A DNA stretch of 64,000 nucleotides from Alphaproteobacteria bacterium (lineage in GTDB: Bacteria > Pseudomonadota > Alphaproteobacteria > UBA8366 > Aestuariispiraceae). The stretch's first letter is position 1; the number at the start of each line of letters is the position of its first letter. The DNA lies in assembly GCA_033344895.1 (NCBI GenBank), contig JAWPMN010000001.1, positions 1-64,000 on the forward strand, read 5' to 3'. Below the pieces are notes generated by a model that made no database searches, was not told the origin of the DNA, and was given only the letters and a program-made list of their open reading frames with translations. Below are positions 47,805 to 56,947 of the stretch, piece after piece. The position numbers and the translations under genes were made by a program.

Positions 47805-48394
47805 ACCACCCCGCGGGTCAGTCCGGTGAAGCCCATCCCCTGGACGCCTTGAGCGGCTTTATCAGGTTTCCTGAAACCAGTCTTGTCCTCTCCCATTGGC
47901 GGGAGCTGTCGGAGCAATCCGAAGACCGGGTTCCGGAACGGCGGCATGTCGATCCAATCAGCATGATCGACGCCCTGCCCTTCATTTTCATCATGGAAGT
48001 CGAGCCCGGAACCGGTCGGATGAAGTACCGCCTTGCCGGAGAACGGATCAATGCGCGCTACGATCACGGCATCATCGGCAAGTATCTCGACGAGATCACG
48101 CCGTCCGATACGATCGCACGGGTACAGGCCTATTTCGACATCTGTCCGAACCGTCCCGCCGCCGTTCTGTTGTCCGGCATCCTGTATTCAGAAAAGGAAC
48201 GGCCCGGCTACGGCGAACGGCTCCTGCTCCCATTGAAGGACGAGAAATCCGGCACCAAGGGACTGCTCGGCCTCACGCTCCAGTCCAGCCTGTTCCCCGA
48301 TTCCTATGCTGCTGAAGAGCAGGGCGAACGCATGCTCCGCATTGCGCCGCTCAATGGCGGGAGACTGGAGGAGCGCAAGGCGCCGCTGCGCTAA
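47801..48394 (+). CDS. PAS-domain protein (PF07310 type)
   Basis: A 197-residue soluble protein with one PAS-like domain of the PF07310 type found in many Rhodospirillales: ERRHVDPISMIDALPFIFIM, RYRLAGERINARYDHGIIGK-like text near residue 70, and the LLPLKDEKSGTKGLLGL sheet. No kinase, cyclase or DNA-binding output is present. The ATG overlaps the thiE stop (ATGA). The end overlaps the sthA stop on the other strand by four bases (CTAA). A sensory or scaffolding role linked to carbon flux is inference. Confidence 0.82.
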   Translation: MNHPAGQSGEAHPLDALSGFIRFPETSLVLSHWRELSEQSEDRVPERRHVDPISMIDALPFIFIMEVEPGTGRMKYRLAGERINARYDHGIIGKYLDEITPSDTIARVQAYFDICPNRPAAVLLSGILYSEKERPGYGERLLLPLKDEKSGTKGLLGLTLQSSLFPDSYAAEEQGERMLRIAPLNGGRLEERKAPLR

Positions 48395-49803
48395 TCGGCC
48401 TGGCCCGCTGGACGCTGCGGCATCCGGTTCCAGGCGTCCAGCGCCGCAATCTTGTAAGCCTCCGCCAAGGTCGGATAATTGAAGGTATTCTCGACGAAAT
48501 ACTCGAGCGTGCCCTTCAGGTTCAGCACCGCCTGACCGATATGGATCAGTTCGGTCGCCCCCTCCCCGACGATATGCACGCCCAGCAGGCGGTGCGTCTT
48601 GATGGAAAAGATCATCTTCATCATGCCCGCATCGATGCCCATGATATGGCCGCGTGACGTTTCCCTGAACCGCGCCACGCCGCATTCAAAGGGAATGCCG
48701 CGCTCTGCCACCTCTTCTTCCGTCATGCCGACGGTGGAAATCTCTGGTACGGAGTAGATGCCGTAGGGGAAGTAATCCGGCGGGTTCTGGGCCGGCTTGC
48801 CCAGCGCATGACAGGCCGCGATGCGTCCCTGTTCCATTGAGGTCGACGCCAGGCTCGGGAAACCGATGACATCGCCGGCCGCATAGATATGCGGAACGTC
48901 GGTCTGGAACGTCGCCGGATCCACCTGCAGGCGCTTGCGCTTGTCCGCGGTCAATCCGGCCGCGTCCAGGTTGAGACTATCCGTTGCGCCTTCGCGACCG
49001 GCCGCGAACAGCAGCATGTCTGATTTTGCAATCCGTCCCCCCTGCATATGGGCAATCACGGATCCATCAGACTTTTCAATACGTTCTATCTGACACCCAA
49101 GGCGCAACACGACGCCCCTGTCACGCAGTTGATGGGTAAAATCCTCGATCAGTTCCCGGTCGACAAAATCCAGCATGCTGTCGCGCCCCTCAATCAGGGT
49201 CACCGGCACGTCCAAGGCGGAAAAGATTGTCGCGTATTCCACGCCAATCACGCCGGCACCGATCACCGTCAGGCTGCGTGGCACACGGTCGATCTCCAGA
49301 ATTTCGTCACTGTCGAGGACGGTGCTGCCATCGAACGGAATGGTGCCGGGACGGTAGGGTTTCGTCCCGACCGCAAGCAGGAATGTCGCGCCCTCGACAA
49401 GAAGCGTTTCACCGCCTTCACACAGGACTTCGATCTTGTGAGGTTCCACGAACCGGGCCTCGCCCTTGATCGTCGTTACCTTGTTCCGGGCGAACTGGTG
49501 CTCCAGAACCTCAACCTCGTGATCCAATGTCTTCAGCAGGCGGTGGCGCAGATCCGCGGCGGAAATGTCATCCTTCACACGATAGGCGCGACCGTAGAAG
49601 CCTCTCTCCCGCCAGCCGGAGAGGTTCAGGACCGTTTCCCGCAGGGTCTTGGAGGGGATCGTACCGGTATGGACGGAGACACCGCCGACCCGTCGACCGC
49701 GCTCTACCACCAACGCATCCGCGCCGAATTTGGCCGCCTGGATCGCCGCCCTGCGTCCCGCCGGACCGCTGCCGATCACGATCAGATCGTATTTCCTCTT
49801 CAT
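48391..49803 (-). CDS. sthA: Si-specific NAD(P)(+) transhydrogenase (soluble)
   Basis: A 470-residue flavoprotein disulfide reductase-like enzyme that moves hydride between NADH and NADPH. FAD site: LIVIGSGPAGRRAAIQAA. The active-site disulfide of lipoamide dehydrogenases is absent: GGVSVHTGTIPSKTLRE has Val and Thr in place of the two cysteines, as in other SthA. The NAD(P) site is VIGAGVIGVEYA, and the dimer domain ends with FVENTFNYPTLAEAYKIAAL. The ATG at 49803 is used; a longer frame adds 11 residues. Function as transhydrogenase is by family. Confidence 0.93.
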   Translation of the reverse strand: MKRKYDLIVIGSGPAGRRAAIQAAKFGADALVVERGRRVGGVSVHTGTIPSKTLRETVLNLSGWRERGFYGRAYRVKDDISAADLRHRLLKTLDHEVEVLEHQFARNKVTTIKGEARFVEPHKIEVLCEGGETLLVEGATFLLAVGTKPYRPGTIPFDGSTVLDSDEILEIDRVPRSLTVIGAGVIGVEYATIFSALDVPVTLIEGRDSMLDFVDRELIEDFTHQLRDRGVVLRLGCQIERIEKSDGSVIAHMQGGRIAKSDMLLFAAGREGATDSLNLDAAGLTADKRKRLQVDPATFQTDVPHIYAAGDVIGFPSLASTSMEQGRIAACHALGKPAQNPPDYFPYGIYSVPEISTVGMTEEEVAERGIPFECGVARFRETSRGHIMGIDAGMMKMIFSIKTHRLLGVHIVGEGATELIHIGQAVLNLKGTLEYFVENTFNYPTLAEAYKIAALDAWNRMPQRPAGQAD

Positions 49804-49960
49804 GAAACGCAGGCTCCCCCGAACCGATTTCCGCATTGCGGCAAGTAGTGGCAGGGAATGGTGATTGCAGCAAGTTTTGCAGCATGGACTTGGTGTTTGC
49901 GGTCGACCTTCGGTTGCGGCATGGTCGCGCCAACATTTGAACCGACCACCGGAGATTCCC

Positions 49961-50455
49961 GTGACCTATCTGATCCGTTCGTTCGCCTTTGCCCTGGCTT
50001 TCTGCGCTTCCCTGACCGCCGCCCAGGCGCAGGAAGTGCCGGCCGAAAAGCAGGCGCTGATCGATCGCATGATGACCCTGATGAATATCGACGCGACGAT
50101 GGATCAGGTGGTCGAAGTGATGACGCAGCAGGTTGTGACCACGGTGAAACGCACCTCACCGGGGATCAAGCAGGAGGCCCTGGATATCATCGTTGGCGTC
50201 GTCCAGGAGGAAGGCCGCGTCCTGGTGGAACAATCCATGAGCGATGTCGCGCCGATCATGGCGGGGATCTACACGACCGAGGAACTGCAGCAACTGATCG
50301 AGTTCTATGAAACGCCCCTGGGAAAAAAGGCCCTGAAAACCATGCCGCAGGTCATGCAGGAAGCCCAGAACCGGATGCAGCCGCGACTGCAGGGCTTCCA
50401 GCAGCGCGTGGCAGCCAAGATTCAGGAGCGCCTGGAGGCGGCGGGGCATCAATAA
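49961..50455 (+). CDS. DUF2059 periplasmic protein
   Basis: A 164-residue protein with a signal peptide (to about residue 23, AQA). The body is a DUF2059 helical domain, EEGRVLVEQSMSDVAPIMAGI and LQQLIEFYETPLGKKALKTMP. Family members are exported and mostly uncharacterised. The start is a GTG at 49961 with a GGAG site eight bases away. It converges with epmA, 22 bases apart. In some relatives the kamA/epmB gene lies near here; it does not in this window. Confidence 0.85.
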   Translation: MTYLIRSFAFALAFCASLTAAQAQEVPAEKQALIDRMMTLMNIDATMDQVVEVMTQQVVTTVKRTSPGIKQEALDIIVGVVQEEGRVLVEQSMSDVAPIMAGIYTTEELQQLIEFYETPLGKKALKTMPQVMQEAQNRMQPRLQGFQQRVAAKIQERLEAAGHQ

Positions 50456-50477
50456 GACGGGGGATAAGTAAGCGGAA

Positions 50478-51527
50478 TTAGACCGGCGCCCAGAGCACGT
50501 CTTCAATGCGCGCAGCGCCGGTCAGCAGCATGACCAGCCGGTCAAACCCGAGCGCCATCCCGGCGGCGGGCGGCATAGCGGCAACGGCTGCGATAAAGTC
50601 CTCGTCAATCGGATAGCGATGACCATAAAGGCGTTCCTTCGTCACCATATCCGCCTCGAACCGGCGGCGCTGTTCCACGGCATCGGTCAATTCGCCGAAC
50701 CCGTTCGCCAGTTCGACGCCGCAGACATATAGCTCAACCCGCTCGGCCCAATGCGGATCGTCCGGTTTCGGACGCGACAGGGCGGCCATGCTGACCGGAT
50801 AGTCGTACAGCAGGCAGGGGGCGCCATCGCCCAACTGCGGCTCAATACGGTCATCCATGAGCCGGAAGAAGACATCGTCGAACCCATCATCCGACGCCGT
50901 GCGTATCCCCAGGCGTCGGGCGCATTCCCGCAACGGCTCGACCGGCGGCGCCGCCGGATTTTCAGCAATCGTGGCGGCCAGGTCGTGCCCGCAATATTCT
51001 TGAAAGGCATCGGCAACGCGCAGTCGCCGAAACGGTGCGACAGCCGATGCAACGCGGTCGCCGCGCTTCAGGGTCTCGCTGCTGCAAGCCCTTGCGACTG
51101 CGGCGATCATGGCCTCGCAATCGTCCATCAGGTCGGCATAGCCGGCGCCCACACGATACCATTCCAGCATGCGGAACTCAGGGCTGTGTGTCGACGACCC
51201 CTCGGCATTGCGAAACACCGGGCACAACTGCCAGATACGTTCCATTCCGGCCGCAAGAAGCTTCTTCATGGCAAATTCGGGGCTTGTATGCAGGAACATG
51301 GGTCGGCCCGGCGTTTCGGCCCCATAATGCCCCGCCGGCAGCAGGCGTGTCTCGAAGGCAGCCAGATGCGGTTCCAGCCCCGGGGAAGTCTGCAAGGCGG
51401 GCGTTTCGACCTCTGCGAAGCCCTGGGCGTCGAACCAATCGGCCAGTGCACGCCGCGCGATGGTACGGGTCCGCAGATTGCTGCGCCGGGCTTTCAGAGC
51501 CTCGGGATGCCACCAGCGGCCGGTCAT
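50478..51527 (-). CDS. epmA: EF-P lysine aminoacylase EpmA (GenX/PoxA)
   Basis: A 349-residue paralogue of the class II lysyl-tRNA synthetase catalytic core without the anticodon domain. It opens ALKARRSNLRTRTIARRALA, has motif 2 FRNAEGSSTHSPEFRMLEWY, the lysine pocket CGVELANGFGELTDA and motif 3 GMALGFDRLVMLLTG. EpmA attaches (beta-)lysine to a lysine of EF-P. It is divergent from efp with 117 bases between, the classical neighbourhood. EpmB (the aminomutase making beta-lysine) is not in this window. Confidence 0.95.
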   Translation of the reverse strand: MTGRWWHPEALKARRSNLRTRTIARRALADWFDAQGFAEVETPALQTSPGLEPHLAAFETRLLPAGHYGAETPGRPMFLHTSPEFAMKKLLAAGMERIWQLCPVFRNAEGSSTHSPEFRMLEWYRVGAGYADLMDDCEAMIAAVARACSSETLKRGDRVASAVAPFRRLRVADAFQEYCGHDLAATIAENPAAPPVEPLRECARRLGIRTASDDGFDDVFFRLMDDRIEPQLGDGAPCLLYDYPVSMAALSRPKPDDPHWAERVELYVCGVELANGFGELTDAVEQRRRFEADMVTKERLYGHRYPIDEDFIAAVAAMPPAAGMALGFDRLVMLLTGAARIEDVLWAPV

Positions 51528-51644
51528 GGCACAGTGCGCCCCGGAACGCTGCCCGTTCTCAGGTTGCCCATCCCCCTTGCCGGTGATAGACAGGCGCGCG
51601 ATTCGAGACGGGGCGTCCGGCCCCGGTAGAGAGGATGTGCAATC

Positions 51645-52211
51645 ATGAAAGTCAACGCGATCAACCTTCGGCCGGGCAACGCCTTCCTGCAGGACGGCAA
51701 GCTCTTAGTCGTGATTAAGAACGAGATCAACCAGCCCGGCAAGGGTGCGTCGGTCGCCCAGGTCGAGGCACGCGACGCCCGGACCGGCACCAAGGTCAGC
51801 CTGCGCTACCGCACCCAGGAAGCGGTCGAAAGCGCGGACCTTTTCGAAACCGACTATACCTTCCTGTATGACGACGGTGAAAAGCTGCATTTCATGAACG
51901 CCGAGACCTTTGATCAGATCGAGGTCGAATACGACGTTCTGGGCGATCAGGTGCCCTTCCTGCAGGAAAACATGAAAGTCCAGATCAAGACCTATGAAGG
52001 GGCGCCGATCTCGGTGTCGCTGCCGCAGAAGGTCACGCTGGAAATCATCGAGGCCGACCCGGTGGTCAAGGGCCAGACCCAGTCGTCGTCCTACAAGCCG
52101 GCGAAACTGTCGAACGGAGTCAGCACCCTGGTGCCGCCGCATATCGAGACCGGCACGCGGGTCGTCGTGAACACCGCCGACGGATCCTATGTCGAGCGTG
52201 CAAAGGACTGA
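51645..52211 (+). CDS. efp: Elongation factor P
   Basis: A 188-residue, three beta-domain protein that binds between P and E sites and rescues ribosomes stalled at polyproline. The modified lysine is Lys33 in the NQPGKGASV loop. SYKPAKLSNGVSTLVPPHIE is the C-terminal signature. It is followed six bases later by suhB and is divergent from epmA. With TolA's 17-proline run and the proline-rich OmpA protein 1 kb downstream, clients are close by. Confidence 0.97.
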   Translation: MKVNAINLRPGNAFLQDGKLLVVIKNEINQPGKGASVAQVEARDARTGTKVSLRYRTQEAVESADLFETDYTFLYDDGEKLHFMNAETFDQIEVEYDVLGDQVPFLQENMKVQIKTYEGAPISVSLPQKVTLEIIEADPVVKGQTQSSSYKPAKLSNGVSTLVPPHIETGTRVVVNTADGSYVERAKD

Positions 52212-52217
52212 TCCGAC

Positions 52218-53039
52218 ATGCTGATCCGTTCCGCCGTCCTGAATGTCATGACGAAGGCCGCCCAGAAGGCGGGCCGTTCGCTGGTGCGTGATTTCGGTGA
52301 AGTCGAACACCTGCAGGTGTCCCGCAAGGGCCCCGGCGATTTCGTCTCGACCGCCGATCGGAAGGCGGAGCGTATCATCATCGAGGAAATCGAGAAGGCG
52401 CGCCCCGAGGCCGGTATCCTGGCCGAGGAGTCAGGCGGCAGGAAGGGCGAAGACCCCGACAAGCGCTTCATCATCGACCCGCTGGACGGCACGACGAACT
52501 TCCTCCACGGTCTGCCGCACTGGGCGATTTCGATCGGCTATGAAGAGCGCGGCGACCTGATTGCCGGGGTCGTCTACGACCCGGTCAAGGATGAGATGTT
52601 CTGGGCCGAGCGCGGCAAAGGGGCCTATGTCAACGACCGACGCATCCGCGTTTCCTCGCGCCAGAACCTGGCCGACGCGGTCCTGGGCACCGGCATTCCG
52701 CATATCGGCCATGACGTCGACGGTCATGTCACTTTCCAGCGCCGCCTGCAGGCCGCGATGCACAACACCGCCGGCGTCCGTCGCTGGGGCACGGCTTCGC
52801 TGGATCTGTGCTATGTCGCAGCGGGCCGCTTCGACGGCTTCTGGGAACGCGGCCTGAAGCCGTGGGATGTCGCCGCCGGGATCGTCATCGTGAAGGAAGC
52901 CGGAGGCTTCGTCAGCGATGCGCAGGGCTGGGCCTATACATTCAGGAGTTCGGACCTCGTGGTCGGCAACGATTCGCTGCACAAATCGGTCGTGAAGCTG
53001 ATCAAGGACGCAACGAAATCGGCCTCTGACGCTCCCTGA
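52218..53039 (+). CDS. suhB: Inositol monophosphatase family protein SuhB
   Basis: A 273-residue Mg-dependent phosphatase. The metal site is AEES (residues 73-76) and IDPLDGTTNFLHGLPHW, with a second KPWDVAAGIVIVKEAGG. E. coli SuhB also acts in rRNA transcription antitermination. It follows efp closely and probably shares its transcript, then leads to the OmpA/MotA/MotB-like genes. Confidence 0.93.
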   Translation: MLIRSAVLNVMTKAAQKAGRSLVRDFGEVEHLQVSRKGPGDFVSTADRKAERIIIEEIEKARPEAGILAEESGGRKGEDPDKRFIIDPLDGTTNFLHGLPHWAISIGYEERGDLIAGVVYDPVKDEMFWAERGKGAYVNDRRIRVSSRQNLADAVLGTGIPHIGHDVDGHVTFQRRLQAAMHNTAGVRRWGTASLDLCYVAAGRFDGFWERGLKPWDVAAGIVIVKEAGGFVSDAQGWAYTFRSSDLVVGNDSLHKSVVKLIKDATKSASDAP

Positions 53040-53203
53040 AGCGGGGTTTGCCGCCGTCTTGCGGCATTTGCGGTGACAGTGCCGGTTCCCCGAACTTCGG
53101 CGGTTGTCCCCGCGGCCCGGCTCACGGTATGGTCTTCGCCACCGTCCGGCGCCTCAATTCCGCTTCAGCGCGCCTGCGAGACCGAACGACCGTGAGCGAA
53201 GCA

Positions 53204-54373
53204 ATGCGCGAATCCATGACCGACCGATCCAAACACCGCATCCGGCATGCCGTCCTGGTTCTGGGCCTGTCCGCGCTGTTGACCGGCACAACATCCCTGA
53301 CCGCCGCCGCGCAGCAGGCCTATTTTCGGGGCGAGGCCGAACCCGACAATTCCGTGATCGTGAATCTGTCCGTGATCGATAAGTTGACCAGCGGAGCGCC
53401 GTCGACAGCACCTCAGACATTCGGCACGCCAATGCCGGTTGCGCCGCCGGCTCAGATGCAGGCGCCCATGCCGCAGGCCGTCGCCCCACAATCCGCCGTA
53501 CCGCAGACTGCCGCGCCCTCGAATGTGGCACCGCCGCCCAGCGCGGCGCCGCGTTCGACATTGCTGGTCGATCCGGCAACCGGCAGCCCGGCCGCAGCCA
53601 CTCCGAAACAGGCACCGGCACCGGTCGCACCGCCCCCGAAACCCGCACTGGCCGATCAGTCCGCGCCGCTGCCGAAACCGACCCCGGCACCGCCGCCGCC
53701 CGATACCCAGACGAATACGGCAAGTATTCCGAAGCCTGCTCCGGCGCCGCAACCGGCCCCTGAGCCAGCGCCCGAGCCGCAGGCGACGCCAGAACCGCCG
53801 CCGCAACCGGCTCCGGCGGAACCACCCAAATCCGAAATCGCCGCCGCGCCGGCGGAACCGGCACCGCCGCCTCCGGCTCCTGCTCCCGCGGCTGCCCCGG
53901 AACCGCCTCAGCCGCCGAGCAGCGAGATTACGCCCCCACCATCGGCTACAACGGAGGCGCCGGCCGCAGCGGAAGAACAGCCAAAGAGCGACGAGGCACC
54001 TCAGGTCGCCTCCGTCGATCTCACCGCCGTGGACCGTGCCGGGATTGCAAGCAACGAAGACGGGATCAGCGTCCTTTTCACGAAGGATTCACAGGATCTG
54101 CCGAAAGCGGCAGAAGTCGCGCTGACGGAACTGGCCGAACGGGTCAAGGCCAATGACGCAATGACCGTCAAGCTGTTGGGCTATTCGGAACCGATCGGTG
54201 AAGCGCAAAGCAAACCGCGCCGTCTTGCCCTGTTCCGCGCACTGGCGGTTCGGACGTTCCTGCTGAAACAGGGGATCGACAGCCGTCGGATGACGGTCCA
54301 GGCGCTCGGCACGAAGGATCCCCATGAAGGACGGGCCGCGAACCGGGTCGACCTGATCGTCGCGGAGAACTGA
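53204..54373 (+). CDS. Pro/Ala-rich OmpA-domain protein
   Basis: About 389 residues. A signal peptide (residues 15-36, ending TAAA), a middle of some 220 residues dominated by Pro, Ala, Gln and Glu (e.g. PAPEPAPEPQATPEPPPQPA), and a C-terminal OmpA/MotB-like domain, VLFTKDSQDLPKAAEVALTE to AANRVDLIVAEN, that would bind peptidoglycan. The start is uncertain (53204 or 53216; a longer frame from 53129 is possible). It is the first of three envelope genes and may reach the wall or outer membrane from its N-terminal anchor. Its proline density suggests an EF-P client. Confidence 0.78.
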   Translation: MRESMTDRSKHRIRHAVLVLGLSALLTGTTSLTAAAQQAYFRGEAEPDNSVIVNLSVIDKLTSGAPSTAPQTFGTPMPVAPPAQMQAPMPQAVAPQSAVPQTAAPSNVAPPPSAAPRSTLLVDPATGSPAAATPKQAPAPVAPPPKPALADQSAPLPKPTPAPPPPDTQTNTASIPKPAPAPQPAPEPAPEPQATPEPPPQPAPAEPPKSEIAAAPAEPAPPPPAPAPAAAPEPPQPPSSEITPPPSATTEAPAAAEEQPKSDEAPQVASVDLTAVDRAGIASNEDGISVLFTKDSQDLPKAAEVALTELAERVKANDAMTVKLLGYSEPIGEAQSKPRRLALFRALAVRTFLLKQGIDSRRMTVQALGTKDPHEGRAANRVDLIVAEN

Positions 54374-54434
54374 TCCCTCCCCTCCGCCCTGAACTCCGGA
54401 AACCCGCATAGAGCCGAAAGCGAGATCGAAGGCC

Positions 54435-55580
54435 ATGAGTACACCGACGCCGTTTCTGATGAGAATGGGCATCTTTCTGGTACTCATCGCGATCGGTTGT
54501 TTCCTGATCTACCCCGCTCTTGAACACGCCTTTCTGGCAAACACCGTCATCAACGGTGTGATCCTGGGTGTCCTGGTGGTCGGCATCATCCATGCCTTCC
54601 GAACCGTCGCCGGCCTTTATGCGGAGATGGGATGGATTCAGCGTTTCCGTCTCAGCTACGAAGGCGGTTACCAGACCAGCGAGAAGCCGCCGCGCCTGAT
54701 GGCCTCCGCAGCGACCATGCTGTCGAAGCGAAGTGAGCGGGGACAGTTGCACATTTCCGCTGGCGGTATGCAGACCATTCTGGACGGTGTTGCAACGCGC
54801 CTGGACGAAAGTCGGGAAACCGGCCGCTATATGGTCGGTCTGCTCGTGTTCCTTGGCCTTCTCGGCACCTTCTGGGGGCTGCTGGAGACCGTACGCAGTG
54901 TCGGTGGTGTCATCTCCGGGTTGGATTTGGGCGCGGACAATGTCGCGGGTGCCTTCGAAAACCTGAAGCAGGGCCTTCAGACGCCGCTGAGCGGCATGGG
55001 CACTGCGTTCTCCTCCTCCCTGTTCGGACTGGCCGGCTCCCTGATCCTCGGCTTCCTGGCCTTGCAGGCGGGGCAGGCTCAGAACCGGTTCTACAACGAA
55101 TTGGAAGAATGGCTGTCCGGGCTGACCCGATTGGGCAGCGGCGCCATTGGCGGTGACGGCGATCAGTCGGTACCGGCCTATATCCAGGCCCTGCTCGAGC
55201 AAACCGCCGACAGCCTGGAGAGCCTGCAACGCACCATGGCACGGGCGGAGGAAAACCGCCTTTCCTCCCAGAACGATTTCTCCCAATTGAATGAGAAACT
55301 GTCCGTTCTGGTCGATACGATGCGCACGGAACATGATCTGATGATGCGCCTGGCCGAGGGACAGAAAGGCCTGCGCGACGCCCTGGCCAAACTGGCTGAA
55401 GGCGCCAAGGCCAGCGGCAGCGAGGAAGCGACCCGCGCCATCAAGCATATCGACCAGAACCTGGTTCGCATGATCGAGGAAAATGCCCGCGGCCGGGCCG
55501 AAACGGTCCAGGAACTGCGCAGCGAATTGCGTATTCTCGCGCGCACAGTCGCGGCCCTTCGCGAGGGCGGCAATGGCTGA
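54435..55580 (+). CDS. MotA/TolQ/ExbB-like membrane protein with C-terminal coiled coil
   Basis: A 381-residue protein with about four TM helices: near residues 11-28, 35-56, 130-152 (MVGLLVFLGLLGTFWGLLET) and 190-215 (FSSSLFGLAGSLILGFLALQ). The LGTFWGL and SGMGTAFSSSLFGL blocks match the MotA/TolQ/ExbB pore helices. Unlike TolQ it has a long C-terminal helical tail (about residues 250-380). With the next gene it forms a MotA-MotB type pair. The Zorya defence proteins ZorA/ZorB have a similar layout, but the chromosomal location with efp-suhB and the lack of ZorC/D effectors argue for a housekeeping envelope motor. Confidence 0.83.
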   Translation: MSTPTPFLMRMGIFLVLIAIGCFLIYPALEHAFLANTVINGVILGVLVVGIIHAFRTVAGLYAEMGWIQRFRLSYEGGYQTSEKPPRLMASAATMLSKRSERGQLHISAGGMQTILDGVATRLDESRETGRYMVGLLVFLGLLGTFWGLLETVRSVGGVISGLDLGADNVAGAFENLKQGLQTPLSGMGTAFSSSLFGLAGSLILGFLALQAGQAQNRFYNELEEWLSGLTRLGSGAIGGDGDQSVPAYIQALLEQTADSLESLQRTMARAEENRLSSQNDFSQLNEKLSVLVDTMRTEHDLMMRLAEGQKGLRDALAKLAEGAKASGSEEATRAIKHIDQNLVRMIEENARGRAETVQELRSELRILARTVAALREGGNG

Positions 55581-55620
55581 CACCCTTTCCGCCGCCGACC
55601 TGCCAGGGGCGTTCTGACCG

Positions 55621-56937
55621 ATGGCACTCGCGCGCCGGCAACGCAGCAATCAGGATATCTGGCCCGGGTTTGTCGACGCCCTGGCCTCGCTGCTGATGGT
55701 GATCATCTTCCTGCTGATGATCTTCGTCGTCTCGCAGCTTTACCTGAACGAAGAACTCGTCGGCCGGGACAAGGCGCTGGAACGCCTCCAGGGCCGCGTC
55801 GCGGAACTGGCGGATATGCTGGCCCTGGAACGGGAATCCGCCGCCGAACTGCGCACCAATCTGAACAGCGTCACCGAACAGCTTCGGGCGTCGCTGACCC
55901 GCCAGGACGAGTTGGAGTCGCAGATATTCGAACTGCGCGGCGAAAATGCGTCCCTGGCCTCCGAACTGGATGCCGCCCGGTCGGAAAACAGCGACCTGTT
56001 GAATCGCCTGACGATCGCGGAAGACGAGAGTCTGAGCCGTCAGCAGCGCATAGCCGATCTGGAAACCCAGCTGGAAGACGCACAAGGTCAGATTGCCGAC
56101 CTGGAGCAGTCCCGCGCCACGGTTTCGAAAGATCTGGAGGACGCCTACAAGGTCATTGCCGCCGACCAGGAGCGGATCATGGCCCAGTTGAGCGAACTGG
56201 CAAAGCTGGAGCGGGAAATTCAGGCCTTGATCTCCCTGCGGGACGAATTGCAGGGGCGCTTGGCCGAAGAGGCGCTGGCATTGGATGAAAGCGAGAAGGA
56301 ACTGATCGCGTCGAGAGCCGAAGCCGCCTTGCTGAACGATCAGATTCAGGCGCTGAACGACCAGATCGCCGAGCTGAATTCCCTGCTCGAGACCTACGAG
56401 GCCAGGGACAAGGCGCAACAGGCGCAGATCGTCGACCTCGGTAAGCGACTGAACGTCGCCCTGGCCGGCAAGGTCCAGGAACTGGCGCGCTATCGCTCCG
56501 AATTCTTCGGCAAGCTGCGTGAAATTCTGGGCAATCGCAGCGATATCCGGATCGTCGGCGATCGCTTCGTCTTCCAGTCGGAAGTGCTGTTCGGCAAGGG
56601 CGAAGCGGAACTGGGCCCGGCCGGCAAGTTCCAGCTGATCGATTTCGCCAACACCCTGAACGAGATCGCCGCCAGAATTCCGGACGACATCGACTGGGTG
56701 CTTCAGGTCAACGGCCACACCGACAAGGACCCGATCAGCACCGCGCAATTCCCGTCCAACTGGGAATTGTCGACGGCACGCGCGATCTCGGTCGTAAAGT
56801 TCCTGGAAAGCCGGGGCGTCGATCCGAAGCGCATGTCCGCCGCAGGGTTTGCCGAATATCAGCCCTTGGATGATGGCACGTCCCCCGACGCCTACAAGCG
56901 CAACCGCCGCATCGAGATGAAGTTCACCAACCGCTGA
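55621..56937 (+). CDS. MotB-like protein: TM helix, long coiled coil, OmpA domain
   Basis: A 438-residue protein. A single TM helix near residues 17-41 starts IWPGFVDALASLLMVIIFLL, where Asp19 is in the place of the proton-binding Asp of MotB. A coiled coil of about 220 residues follows (from residue 45, repeating Leu/Ala/Glu heptads). The C-terminal OmpA-type peptidoglycan-binding domain includes DWVLQVNGHTDKDPIS and YKRNRRIEMKF. The length of the coiled coil would let the OmpA domain reach far from the membrane. It is 40 bases after the MotA-like gene and ends 10 bases from the convergent ribokinase gene. Confidence 0.85.
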   Translation: MALARRQRSNQDIWPGFVDALASLLMVIIFLLMIFVVSQLYLNEELVGRDKALERLQGRVAELADMLALERESAAELRTNLNSVTEQLRASLTRQDELESQIFELRGENASLASELDAARSENSDLLNRLTIAEDESLSRQQRIADLETQLEDAQGQIADLEQSRATVSKDLEDAYKVIAADQERIMAQLSELAKLEREIQALISLRDELQGRLAEEALALDESEKELIASRAEAALLNDQIQALNDQIAELNSLLETYEARDKAQQAQIVDLGKRLNVALAGKVQELARYRSEFFGKLREILGNRSDIRIVGDRFVFQSEVLFGKGEAELGPAGKFQLIDFANTLNEIAARIPDDIDWVLQVNGHTDKDPISTAQFPSNWELSTARAISVVKFLESRGVDPKRMSAAGFAEYQPLDDGTSPDAYKRNRRIEMKFTNR

Positions 56938-56947
56938 CGATGGTCGG

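Noticed and set aside
54435-56937. Zorya phage-defence module (ZorA/ZorB)
   Set aside because: The MotA/MotB-like layout fits, but there are no ZorC/ZorD/ZorE-like genes and the pair sits in a core efp-suhB setting.
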